From: Anthracocystis setariae
Taxonomy: Eukaryota > Basidiomycota > Ustilaginomycetes > Ustilaginales > Ustilaginaceae
DNA length: 64,000 nucleotides
Reading direction: 5' to 3'
NCBI GenBank assembly: GCA_928724745.1
Contig: CAKMXJ010000001.1
Coordinates: 372,001-436,000, forward strand
The notes beneath the pieces are model-generated. The model saw only the letters and a list, made by a program, of their open reading frames with translations. It searched no databases and was not told the origin of the DNA. This document shows positions 21,708-32,160 of this stretch, in pieces; within the stretch, counting starts at the first letter, position 1; each line of letters begins with the position of its first letter. Position numbers and translations under genes: made by a program.

Positions 21708-22507
21708 AGTGAGACAAGAGTAACAGATGCGGTACAAGGTAAAACAGCAGAGGAAATCTTGAGAATGCAACGGTAAGTGCGTATATGCACCGTGACGGAA
21801 TTATCGACGTAGGTAATGACTTGCAGCGACCGGGAGAAGGGATAGTCGTGTGAATCCAACCGAAGAGGCGAACCGTGAGAGGAAGAAGACACCAGCTCCT
21901 AGTCGAGGAGGCTGGCAACCGAGGGGAGATGTGGATTGAGGCCACGAGGCGTTGAGCGACGATGACAACGAATAAGCGTTGGCGTTGTTGAACGCGCGAG
22001 AGAGGGAAAGGAAGAGCCGATGCTTGATGACGGCTACCGACAGCTACAGGTGTAGTGCCGGATCGGTTGTAGGATGGTTGAGGAGGGACGGGAAGGAAAG
22101 TGGCGGCGGTTGTTGAAAACGAGTAGACCCTGCGTCGGCTAGCTCGCGCTAGAGTCCGAAAAAAAAAATTTTTTTCGTTTGATCGGCATGAGATGCCGCA
22201 GTTTTATTTTATTTTTATTTTACTTGCCGCTGTCGAGGAAGTTCGGCCGAAGTCTGGAACTGTAAATCGGAATCGGAGAATATTTACCTGAATCGGAAAT
22301 TCGAGAATTATCGCGCGATAATAGTTTTAACGGCGATGTTATGTTGTTCCAGTAACGCTATATGTACTAACGACGTTGTTAAGTCGGTTGCGTTTACGCG
22401 ACACGTCGAATTGGGGTTTTGACGTGATAATTAGTGATTTTCACGCTACCCATTACTGTTAGGTCGGGAATAATTTGCGCGTCACGTCAATTTGAATTTC
22501 GGCACGT
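21708..22507 (-). other. Non-coding spacer of copia2 between pol and accessory gene
   Basis: Counterpart of copia1 7980-8777. The A/T run differs: two more T on the coding strand than in copia1. No gene seen. Confidence 0.5.
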
Positions 22508-25500
22508 TTAGTTTGCACGCGCCTCGGAAGTCGGCATATCGATCCTGCCGATACCGAGTAGTTGTCGGTGGGTTTGAACTTTTGACCGATCGAGGGCCTT
22601 GGTAAAGCAGTCTGCAGCTTGTTCCGCTGTCGGTACGTACGTAGCGACGACTGTACCCTTCGTTTGCTGCTCCCTGACAAAATGATATTTGATGTCAATG
22701 TGCTTGTTCCTTTGGTGGTCCTTTGGGTCCTTCGAGAGGTATATGGCTGCCTGATTATCAACCATTAACGGTGTCGGTAGCTTGATGACGAAGCCCAATT
22801 CGGCCAGCAGGCGTCTGGTCCACACAACTTCCTTGCACCCTTCAGCCATTGCAACGTATTCTGCGAAGCAAGTGGATGTTGCAACGAGTGTCTGACGTTT
22901 TGAAAACCAACTGTAAGGCATGCCGAGGACGGTATTAGCTAGCCCTGTTGTTGATCTCCTAGTCACTGTGTCACCACCGAAATCTGCATCTGAAAAGGTG
23001 TAAATCTTGGGACCCCAGTCTTCCGACATGGGAGATTTGATACCTTTGTCGGTAAAGGTGAGACCGTGATCTGCAGTGCCTTTCAGATATCGCAGCAAGT
23101 GCTTGGCTGCAACCATAGCATCCTTAGTGGGGGATGCCAGGTGTCTGCTTAGCTTGCTTACTGCAAATGCTATATCGGGCCGTGTGCAGGTCGCTATATA
23201 TAGGATTGATCCCACAATAGTTCGGTAGGTGGAGTGATCGTCTTCGTTGAGCTTATCGCCGCCGGTAAGGTCCTTACCGTCAGCGGGAGTGTGCACTGTG
23301 TTTGCCTGGGATAGGCCGAATCGGTCAATCAATCGGAGGATATTGGCTGTTTGGGACAGGTGGATCATGCCGTTATCGTGTTTGACTTGGATTCCTAGGA
23401 TGAATGACACCGGGTCGCCTCCAGTCATCTTGAACTTGGAGCGTAGTGTTTCAATGATTCGTTCTGCTTGTCCCTTGTCCTTGCAGAAGATGAGGACATC
23501 ATCTACGTATAGGGAAAGCAATACCGGTGGAGCGTTGTCGTTAACGATGTAGTATAGTGCTGTATCGTAGTTGCTCCTCGTGAAACCTATATCGATCAAG
23601 GTACTGTCGGCCTTCTGGTACCATGCTCTTCCTGACTGTTTCAGGCCATATAGGGCCTTATTTAGTCGACAAGCACGACCAAGTGAGATGCCTTCCGACG
23701 TCGCCATGCTGTCTGGAAGAGGGGGAGGTCTCATGTAGAGATCTTTATCAACTGTACCATTCAAGTAGGCTGTGACGACGTCTAGTTGGTAGATCTGCAT
23801 CTTGCACTGGAGGGCAATGATCATTAACATCCTGAGCGTAGCGATCTTAACGACAGGGGCAAAGGTCTCTTCATAGTCGATACCATGAATTTGGGTGAAA
23901 CCTTGTGCTACCAATCTCGCCTTGTACTTATCGATGGAACCATCACCTTTACGTTTGACTTTGAACACCCAACGACAGCCAATAATATGGGCGTCGTTTG
24001 GAGGGGTGACTACGGTCCAGGTGTTGTTTTCCTTATGCGAATCGAGCTCCTTTTGGATTGCCTCTTGCCACTTGGGCCAGTCCGGACGTCGTTGAGCCTG
24101 TTTTATATGTAGGGGCTCGTCGTCAATTGTCGGTATGGCAATGCCTTTGTCTGCACAGGCTGTCTCAGTGAATTCCTGCCCCCCCTCCTCTGCAACCGTA
24201 GCGTAAGCCATTCCGGCCATTTCTGCAGCTGTAGGTAAGGGAGGAGTGGAGATACCCTGAGCACGCTCCTCGTCCGTAAGGTGAGGGTAGCCTGTGTAAT
24301 AAGGGCCATTGTCAACAGATGACGTGATGTCGATGCCATCTGAGGCAGTTCCATCTTGTGGGGAGGTGATTGCTAGTGGTTCGAAAGTGCGAGTGGCCAT
24401 AGGCTGGTGAACAATGGCCTGTGGCTCTTGGTTTGGCGATGACGTCGCGTTGCCGACGTCGGTAGTGACTGCATCCGTAGTGATGGGTCTGTCGGTGAGG
24501 GGGAAGGATTTTTCGTCGAAGGTAGCATGATGAGCAGACATTATAGTGTTGTGGTTTGTCTGAAACAACTTGAATGCCTTAGAGCCTTCGGTAACGCCAA
24601 TGTAGACTGCGGGAATAGCTCTGTCGCTTAGTTTATCGCGATTTGCTGCTGGGATGTGTGCCCAGGCCTTGCATCCAAATACCTTGACCTTGGAGAGGTC
24701 AGGATCTTGGTTGAAGAGTCTTTTGTACGGTGAGACCATGCCAATGGCCTTACTTGGAAGACGATTGTTAAGGTACACTGCATAGAGGGCTGCTTCACCC
24801 CATAGATAGCGAGGTGCAGAGCTGTGGATGAGCATAGCTCGAACTTGATTAAAAATGGTCAGGTTCAGACGTTCGGCAACGCCGTTCTGTTCAGGGGTGT
24901 ACGGTGACGACGTCTGGTGGATGATACCTGCGTCGGCAAGGAACTTGCCGAAAAGGCGATTACAGTACTCGCTACCATGATCGGTGCGGAAGCGTTTTAT
25001 TTTCTTTCCGGTCTGAGTTTCCATGAGGGTCTTGTAGTTCTGGAAATGGGAAAGCGCTTCCGACTTCTGTATCATCAAGTAGATGACGGAGAATCGAGTA
25101 TAGTCATCTGTGAAGGAGATGAGGTATCGGTGTCCTTCGGGAGTAACGTCAGGTAGCTTACCGACGACGTCAGAGTGCACTAATTCCAGTGGCTCCGTTG
25201 TACGCGTCGTTCGAGTAGGAAACGGTTGCTTGTGGGATTTGGCGACCTCGCAGGAGTTGCATTTACCAATGGGGACGCCTTTACTGAATTCGGGAATGAG
25301 CTGGGCCATTCCTTTCATCCTAGCGTCCCCTGGATGACCTAAACGATCATGCCATAGGCTTGCAGATGTCGTTGTGACTCCGGCGACTCGAGTTTAGGTT
25401 GGACGAGGTACGTAAGCATCCCATTCGTAGTTGTTCCTTTGAAGACGACTTTACCACCTTGGCGAGCTGTGAGCGTGTTCTTAAAGATGCTGATCTGTGC

Positions 25501-27144
25501 AGTCTTGGCGACCAAGTTAAGGGACATAAGATTGGCGGCATACGTCGGTACGTATAAAACATTGTGGAGAATGAGGGTATGCGTTTTCCCGTTACCGAGA
25601 TCGGCAAGTACCTTAACGGTCCCCTTACCCTCTGTCTTTACGTGGTCACGACTGCCGCTCAGCAGAGGAGGGAACTCCTCAAGGCTGAGGTCTGTAAAGA
25701 GATCACGATTGATACAAACGTGAACAGTGGACGCGGAATCGATAATCCATTGCGTCTCAATGCCGTAACCGCTGTCGGTAGTGGACAAAGCGATGTCGGC
25801 AATGGCAAGGCCAGTGAAGAAGGAGGATTGTGACTTCTTGTCGGAGGGTTGTGCTGCTTTATCCTTAGCCAAGGTAGGGCAATCAGGTCTATAATGACCC
25901 TTTTCATGGCAATGATGGCAGGACACTTCCGACAAGGGACGGCGTGGTTTGATCCCTTTGTTGGTCTTGCCGCGTCTGTTGTTGCGTTGACGCTTATCTG
26001 GAGATGATGAAGATGTCGACTTGTGTCTCCATTTGCCGTTACGATTCTTGGCAGATTTGGAGCTGGAATCATCCGTCTTGGTGTCGGTCAGGAACGCGGA
26101 AGTGTTTTGCCGAGGTCGGGCAGCTAAACCAAAGGTATGTAACCCCTGTCTTATTTCCTCGGCCTTGAGTTGGTCAAGGTAGCTATCGTACTCAATCTTC
26201 TCGTCCAAGGGGGTCCCTTGGAAGTTGAACGTCCTAACGGTACCGTCAGGGTCCATAGAGGTGAAGGTTTGTACATCCCGACGTCGTCTGTAACTTTCTT
26301 CGAGCTGACTTCGAACGGTATGGTATTCCGATCGGAGACCCTTCATTAAGACGGTGAAGCGCTTATTCCAGCTGACTTCAATGCCTCCAAGCTTAAGTTG
26401 TTCAACTAGCTTGGTGATTCGTGTGTTATAGGCGGAGATAGTAGTCTTGTCTTGCTTAATGCTATTGAGCTGTGTTTCGAACTCTTCAATCTTGTATCGT
26501 AGCTTAGCGCTAAACGACTTCTCCAGATGCTTCCATATTCCGTTAGCCGTTTCATGGTGGTTTACCATGGTTGCGATTTCGAGTGACATGCTCGACAGTA
26601 GGATACCGCGAGCGATAAGGTTGTAACGACGCCAGTCTCGATACTCGTCAGTACCGGGAGCAGGTATAGGCGTTTCTGTCATGATGGCATCATAGATGTC
26701 TGGGCCCTTTTGCATTAGAGTTGTGATGCAGGTGGCACGCCATTTGAAATAGTCGACAGAGTCGTCAAGGTCCGGGAGTTTTTGCCCGTTGGAGAGAAGC
26801 TGCGTAGCGAAATCGGAAGTAACCTTAGACATGTTGACAGATCTGTAAGGTTGTAACGGAGTTGATACCGTGCGTACCGACGAAGGTAGGGGCTCTTGAA
26901 TAGGAACTTCGCTGTCTTGTACAGCGGAAACGATGTTTTGTGTTGCAGATGAGGCTTCGCTGGTCACTACAGCGGGAACAGTGTTTTCGTTATTGCGAAC
27001 TGTATGGTCTCTCGAGCGTCGCGATTGTGCGGATCGAGGAGGTACTGGGTCTCCGACGTCTGGAATCGAAAGAAGAGATCTTACTGGATTGTTTCTTGTG
27101 TTGTAGCGTCGGTATTCTCCCAGTCGTGAAGCCGTTGGGCTCAT
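22508..27144 (-). pseudogene. copia2 gag-pol polyprotein, broken by one frameshift
   Basis: Same polyprotein as in copia1 but with different lesions. The two C-run insertions of copia1 are absent, so gag and protease are open for about 590 residues from the ATG at 27144. Near 25386-25392 a GAGTC replaces the GAATTC of copia1, shifting the frame after PKLE and stopping soon after at 25339. The frame for integrase, RT and RNase H (from about 25386 to 22508) is then open and matches copia1. So each copia copy is intact where the other is broken. Confidence 0.92.
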
Positions 27145-27148
27145 AACC
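27137..27148 (-). promoter_or_regulatory. Primer binding site of copia2 (half-tRNA type)
   Basis: On the minus strand GGTTATGAGCCC follows the 5' LTR and contains the gag ATG, exactly as in copia1. Confidence 0.85.
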
Positions 27149-27863
27149 TATTGGAAGTCAAGTGCGTCAAGGGGCGACCTTGACGGTAGGCAGCCAGGTA
27201 CGATGAGTCTATCGTCTGCCAAAGATACTATAACAAGTAGCTAAGTCGCTATAGACCTCACACTGGTGGATGGGCGTATAGAGCTGGCTCTGTTGTTATG
27301 TCAGGCCAGTTAGATCCGTAACCAAGAGTGGGCGGTGACGTTAGGCAGCAGGCACGAAGGGGAGAGACCTATGTCGATACAACAGTAGCGACGTCGGTAA
27401 GGATCTGTAAGTAGCAGGCGTTATGATACGGAGAAGTTGGTAATAAATCGATTAAGGGGTCATCAACTGTGCGCTCGAAGTACGCCCTATAAATACACTT
27501 AGTCCCCTACACCGTTGTTGCCCGTAGCGGTGTAGGGAACCCCATAGCGTCGACGTTAGTGACAAGATTCTACGCTAAGTGTAAACAACAGTTGATCATC
27601 AACATAAACAACGATGTTGACAATAACATGACCCGACGAGTAACATCCCGGTCAGAGATATGATGAGGCACCATGTCAACGTCACGTGGGAACGCACAGT
27701 GCCAGCATTGGCATTGGCACGCGTATAGTTTCCCCGCTGCCGAGTCCCGAGGAATTGTATTGTCGGCAACTATGTCGGAATATCACCGCCCTAGTTATGG
27801 GCATACCGACGTCTGTAGTGTCACGTCGATAGCTGACGCAGCAGGTGACCATATATTTCAACA
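27149..27863 (-). repeat. 5' LTR of copia2
   Basis: 715 bp, identical by eye to the other copia LTRs. The TATA-like box on the minus strand lies at 27495-27487 beside the 10-bp inverted repeat. Confidence 0.93.
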
Positions 27864-29015
27864 CTGTGCCAGGACCCGATTGCGGTCCAAATCCTCCACC
27901 TCGCGATAGAATTCCCACATCGTCTTCGGCGCCGTGCGTTCGAACTGACGCTGGAGAGCTGTCGTCAAGCCTCGTCGGAAGAGGTGGAGCTTGAGATGCT
28001 CATCGCTCATGCCTGCTCGCTCTTCGAGGGTCCTGAAAGCCTCGACATACTCACTTGCGGCGCCTGGCTTGTCGCTGGCGAGGCGCAGAGCGTAGAGCTT
28101 ATTGAAGGCGTCTAGCTTCTCGTCGTGTACTCCATAGAGCTGCTTGAGTCGGTTAACGAATAGAGCCCAGTCACCGAACAGCGCACCCGACTGTGATGGA
28201 TCGGCTCGTAGCTTTGACCGGTACCAGGTGAGCGCCCGACCCTTGAGATGCGGCCCTAGGAACTGAATCCTCTTGCGGCCGTCGGACATCTCTTGGTATC
28301 GGAACCAAGCCTCGACCTGAATGAGTGACATCTCCAGGTCATCCTCTTGCCAGTCGGGGAAATCGAGCTTCGGGTCGTTCTTGGTAGTGCTGCGCTCGAA
28401 GTTTGATTCCCGTGTCGGCATCGTGGGGTGGTCCCAGGCGGGCCGTCGGCCGGTAGACGTCGAATACAAGTCCTCTTGACTGTATTCGTCATTCCAGCGT
28501 AGGACTGACGTCGCTGGCCGACGGGCTGGGGTGGAACTACCTAGCGGGGCAGAGCGCCGTGGGTCATCGTGCATGCTGTACGATCTCTCCTCTTGCGCTT
28601 CGAGGCCAGGAGCAACGGCGGCGACCTCCGGCTCACCCCCTCGGCGTAGGGCTGGCTTGATCAGCTCCCTGAGGTCTGCGATCTCGGCCTTGAGCGCGAG
28701 GATCTCCTCCTGTTGCGCCGTGAGGGGTCGCGACGACGCTGGGATAGCTGTCAAAGGCGTGGACGACGACTTGAAACCGGTCGCCTGGTCCATGAGTGTG
28801 TAGAGCTTCTCCTGGAAGCGGAGTCGGTCCTGACTCTCTTTCAGCATGGCCTCCTGTCGACTAGCTTCGTAAACCATGCGTTGATTGTGGACCTCCTTCA
28901 TCTGAAGTCGTATGTCCTCAATTAAGCCTTGCAGCAATGGTTCCGGGTTCGTTGCAGGAGGCGACGAAGCCCGACTGCGAGGAGTACTGCCTCGCGGCGC
29001 AGCTGCGTCGGACAT
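27864..29015 (-). pseudogene. Gy2 gag, 5' part (capsid region)
   Basis: First 384 codons of Gy2 Gag, starting at the first ATG 37 nt inside the 5' LTR. The N terminus is Ser/Pro-rich, then a likely coiled coil (EDIRLQMKEVHNQRMVYEAS...), then a retrotransposon gag domain with WFRYQEM and LYALRLASDKPGAASEY. It stops at the copia2 insertion after VLAQ. The short leader holds no recognisable tRNA-complementary PBS, so the priming mode is unknown. Confidence 0.9.
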
Positions 29016-29052
29016 GTCGAGTACGGGGCGCTGCTTGAACGATCCACTCTAA

Positions 29053-30165
29053 TGTCAGCGGTCGGGCGCCTGGTAAATAGGCCGATCTTGTTTCGAGAGC
29101 GGTGCGGTCCTGTTGGGCTGGGCCGCCGAGTTTAGGTTACGCGCCTGCGCAACTGGGTAGTACGAGGTGGGTTGCGCAGATACGTCGGCGGTCCGATAAC
29201 GACGACTGGGCCGCACTCGACTCGACGGCGGTGGAGTGTGGGCCTCTCAACCGCGTTCGACCTATTACCGACTGACGCTGTTGGCGCTCCGTTCAGCGGC
29301 AGCACGGCGTACTCGGTATTACGGTGTGTTAGCTTGGTGTCTCGCGAGCGCTCTTGACGAGACAGGAAGCTGTTTAGATGATTAGGTGAACACTGGGAGT
29401 GATCACCAAGCTGTTACGGTGACGGCTTAGGGCCTGACGTCCCGATGTCAGCTTGTAGGCAGCGTTTACGCGCTGCGGTGTCGATACCGGTACCGACGAG
29501 GTCTAGCTGTTCTCCGACTTGAACGGAGGCACGCGAGGAAGCTGCAATGCTACTTGTATTGCAACTTACTGAACTAGAAACTGAATGATCGTGAAGACGT
29601 CGTTAAGAATAGATACTGAGCTGAAGACTGGTGTTGTAAGAAGTAGAGTGGATGAGGAGCTCATCCACTACGAGCCAGATGAGGAGGCCTTAAGTATGAC
29701 AGCTCCAAACCCCTATGGCAAGGCCGTTCCAGCGCTAGCCTATTGTCTAGCTGCACGGCCTGCGTGTGCGCATGTACTGACCGTGGTACAAGTATCTGCT
29801 CACCTCCAAGCCTCTGAGAGCGCTTGAGATGGTGTCCCTCGACTACTGATCGCCTCGAGATGACGTTGTCGCGATCCGGCGTCTCTGCGCTGTCGAACGG
29901 CCGCAATCCGATCGCTATGGACGAAAACGGCTGAAAGAGACTCATTGAGCCGCATTCACTCCGAGGGCGGCCGAAAAGCGTGTTTTCCACCGCTTCAACT
30001 TTGTCGCCCGTGAGTAGCGCCACTGCTAAACTCGGCGCACTGCTGGCCACGTGCCTCCCCTCGCCCGAATGCGAGGGCGGTTGACCGTAGCCCTCTTAAC
30101 CGCGCTGGAACCGAAGGCGGTCGGGAAACCAGTTTTCCGCCGCCTCGGCATCGCTGCCTGTGACA
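29053..30165 (-). repeat. 5' LTR of Gy2
   Basis: 1113 bp, identical by eye to 12040-13152. The second GAATG target copy follows at 30166-30170, then Gy1 pol resumes. Confidence 0.95.
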
Positions 30166-30170
30166 GAATG

Positions 30171-31842
30171 GAGACATTACCTCCACGGGCTCCAGGAGCC
30201 GTTTGAGGTGCTCACCGACCACCAGGCCCTCCAATATTTCCAAACAAAACGGCAACTTAACAGGCGGCAGGCCCGGTGGAGCATGGCTCTCGGGGAATTC
30301 ACGTTTACCATTACGTACCGACCCGGGACCCAGGCAACCCGCCCGGACGCTCTGTCCCGGCGCTCCGATGGTCATCCCAACACCACCACTACCAACCATC
30401 AGCATGACCCCGCTAACGTCGCGGTCCTCCTACCCCCTCACCTGTTCCAAGATTCCGGGCTGGCGGAACAACGAACCCCGGCCGCGCACCGGATATCTGA
30501 CGTAGCCCCGGACCCCGATCCCCTCCCGACCAGTCCCATGTCCCCCGACGAAGTTAGACAAATCCTAGAACGCTATCACGACCACCCAACGGCGGGACAC
30601 CCGGGAGTGGCCGCGACCCTCAAATTAGTCCGCCGTCACCATTCCTGGTCGACCCTCAAGCAAGATGTCACGGAATACGTCCGAACCTGCGGGGCCTGTA
30701 AGCGCGCTAAGGCACCCCGGCACAAGCCTTACGGACTGCTACTCCCGCTTGAGGCCCCGTCCCGGCCGTTCGGGACCATCACCATGGACCATATCGAAGG
30801 TCTCCCGCCTTCCCAGGCAGGTGGCCTCACATTCGACTCCGTTCTCGTCGTCGTCGATCGCCTCACCAAATACTCGCTTTTCCTCCCGGCTCGCAAGTCC
30901 GATACGGCTAAGGACCTCGCCCACATGCTGTTCTCCCGTGTCTTTGCCTATTTTGGACTCCCGGACACCATCGTCTCGGACCGGGGGCGCACGTTTGTAG
31001 CATCCTTGTGGAAAGACATATTAGCCGCCCTCGGAACCACCCCGGCCCTCTCGACAGCCTATCATCCGCAAACCGACGGCCAAACGGAGCGTATCAACCA
31101 AAACTTAGAAGTTTTCCTCCGATTCTATGTTAACTACCAGCAAGACGACTGGGCTGCATGGCTGCCGTACGCCCAACTTACGCTTAACAATAGGGTGTCA
31201 GCTACTACCGGACTCCCGGCCACCCTACCCCTATTTGGCTTCACTCCGCGAACCCTCCCCGGCTCCCCGGCCCTCTCCCCGGATGGTGCTCCGCCCTCCG
31301 ACTCGTCCTTCCGGAAGCTCCTCGAACACTGCCAAGTCAACATCAACCACGCTGCCGGTATTATGTCACGATATGCGAACCGTTCCAGGATGGACCGGTC
31401 TTTTTCCGGGGGTGATACGGTGCTACTCCGCACCCGGCATCTCCGACAAGATCGACCGTCCCGGAAGTTAGGGAACCCGCTAGCGGGACCGTTTCGTGTC
31501 CTCCAGGCGGTAGGCTCCCGGGCTTACAAGCTGGACCTCCCGCCTGCCTGGAAAATCCACCCGGTCTTTCATGTCAGCCTCCTGGAACCGCACTCCCCAG
31601 ACACCCGGCCGTCCGAGCACGCCCCGACGTCCCGGCGCCTGGAGGACGACCGACAAGATTTTGAAGTGGAAGATATCCTAGCTTCCCGGGAGACACGTCG
31701 AGGGCTACAATACCGGGTGAAGTGGGCGGGGTACACCCAACCTACCTGGGAGCCCGCGATTCACCTGGAAAACAGCCAAGAACTGCTCCAGGAATTCCAT
31801 CAGCGGCGGCCCGGGAGCCAGGTTAACTCCCGGGACTGCTGA
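30171..31842 (+). pseudogene. Gy1 gag-pol, part 3 of 3: RNase H end, integrase, chromodomain
   Basis: Last 557 codons of the Gy1 frame, resuming the split Trp codon. The RNase H end has LTDHQALQYF. The integrase has the HHCC zinc region (CGACKRAKAPRH), then TMDHIEGLP, IVSDRGRTF and YHPQTDGQTERINQ. It ends with a chromodomain (FEVEDILASRE, YRVKWAGYTQPTWEP). The stop TGA is at 31840-31842. No lesion is seen within it; together with parts 1 and 2 it would make an uninterrupted polyprotein if the two insertions were absent. Confidence 0.93.
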
Positions 31843-32160
31843 CTCCCGGTCGCCATCGCGCAGTCCCGGTTGGACAGGCCTGCACGGTGTCGGTTACTAC
31901 CGCGACCCCCCCCCGAGGTAACCCGCGGACGGGGCGCGACTACTCACCTCGACCCGGGACGCGGGGTACTTGTCGGAAACAGCTCATCCCGACAGACGTG
32001 TTGCGTCCAGGGTTATTTCCCGACCCCCCATCCTCAGCCGAAGGACAGAACACTCCTCAACCACACACACACACAGCACTCAGGGTTCGGGGACAAATAC
32101 ATTTTCATTCCCGGGGTCCTAATGACCCCGGACACACTACAAGACCACGCTCCCGGGACC
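31843..32160. other. Spacer between the convergent Gy1 pol and antisense gene
   Basis: 318 bp between two facing stop codons. GC-rich, with several CCCGG sites and a short AC run near 32063-32076. It probably contains both 3' ends. Nothing else is seen. Confidence 0.5.

Larger units (their letters stand above)
19446..27863 (-). mobile_element. Ty1/copia element copia2, nested in Gy2
   Basis: 8418-bp copy of the copia1 family on the minus strand, inserted in Gy2 gag, with target duplication CTGTG at 19441-19445 and 27864-27868. It is the deepest level of the nest: transposase, Gy1, Gy2, copia2. LTRs, PBS, polypurine tract and the extra gene match copia1. Confidence 0.95.
12040..30165 (-). mobile_element. 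Ty3/gypsy chromovirus Gy2, nested in Gy1
   Basis: Element in minus orientation with 1113-bp LTRs, target duplication GAATG at 12035-12039 and 30166-30170. It encodes gag, an overlapping pol with protease to chromodomain, and an antisense spliced extra gene beside the 3' LTR. copia2 interrupts gag. Without copia2 the element is about 9.7 kb. It differs from Gy1 in LTR sequence and length, in the gag/pol junction and in protein sequence, so it is a separate family that shares the same overall layout. Confidence 0.95.

Noticed and set aside
29015..29052. TGG-containing primer site for Gy2 (TGGATCGTTCAAGC on the minus strand)
   Set aside because: It starts six bases from the LTR and does not match a tRNA 3' end that I can name; priming mode left open.
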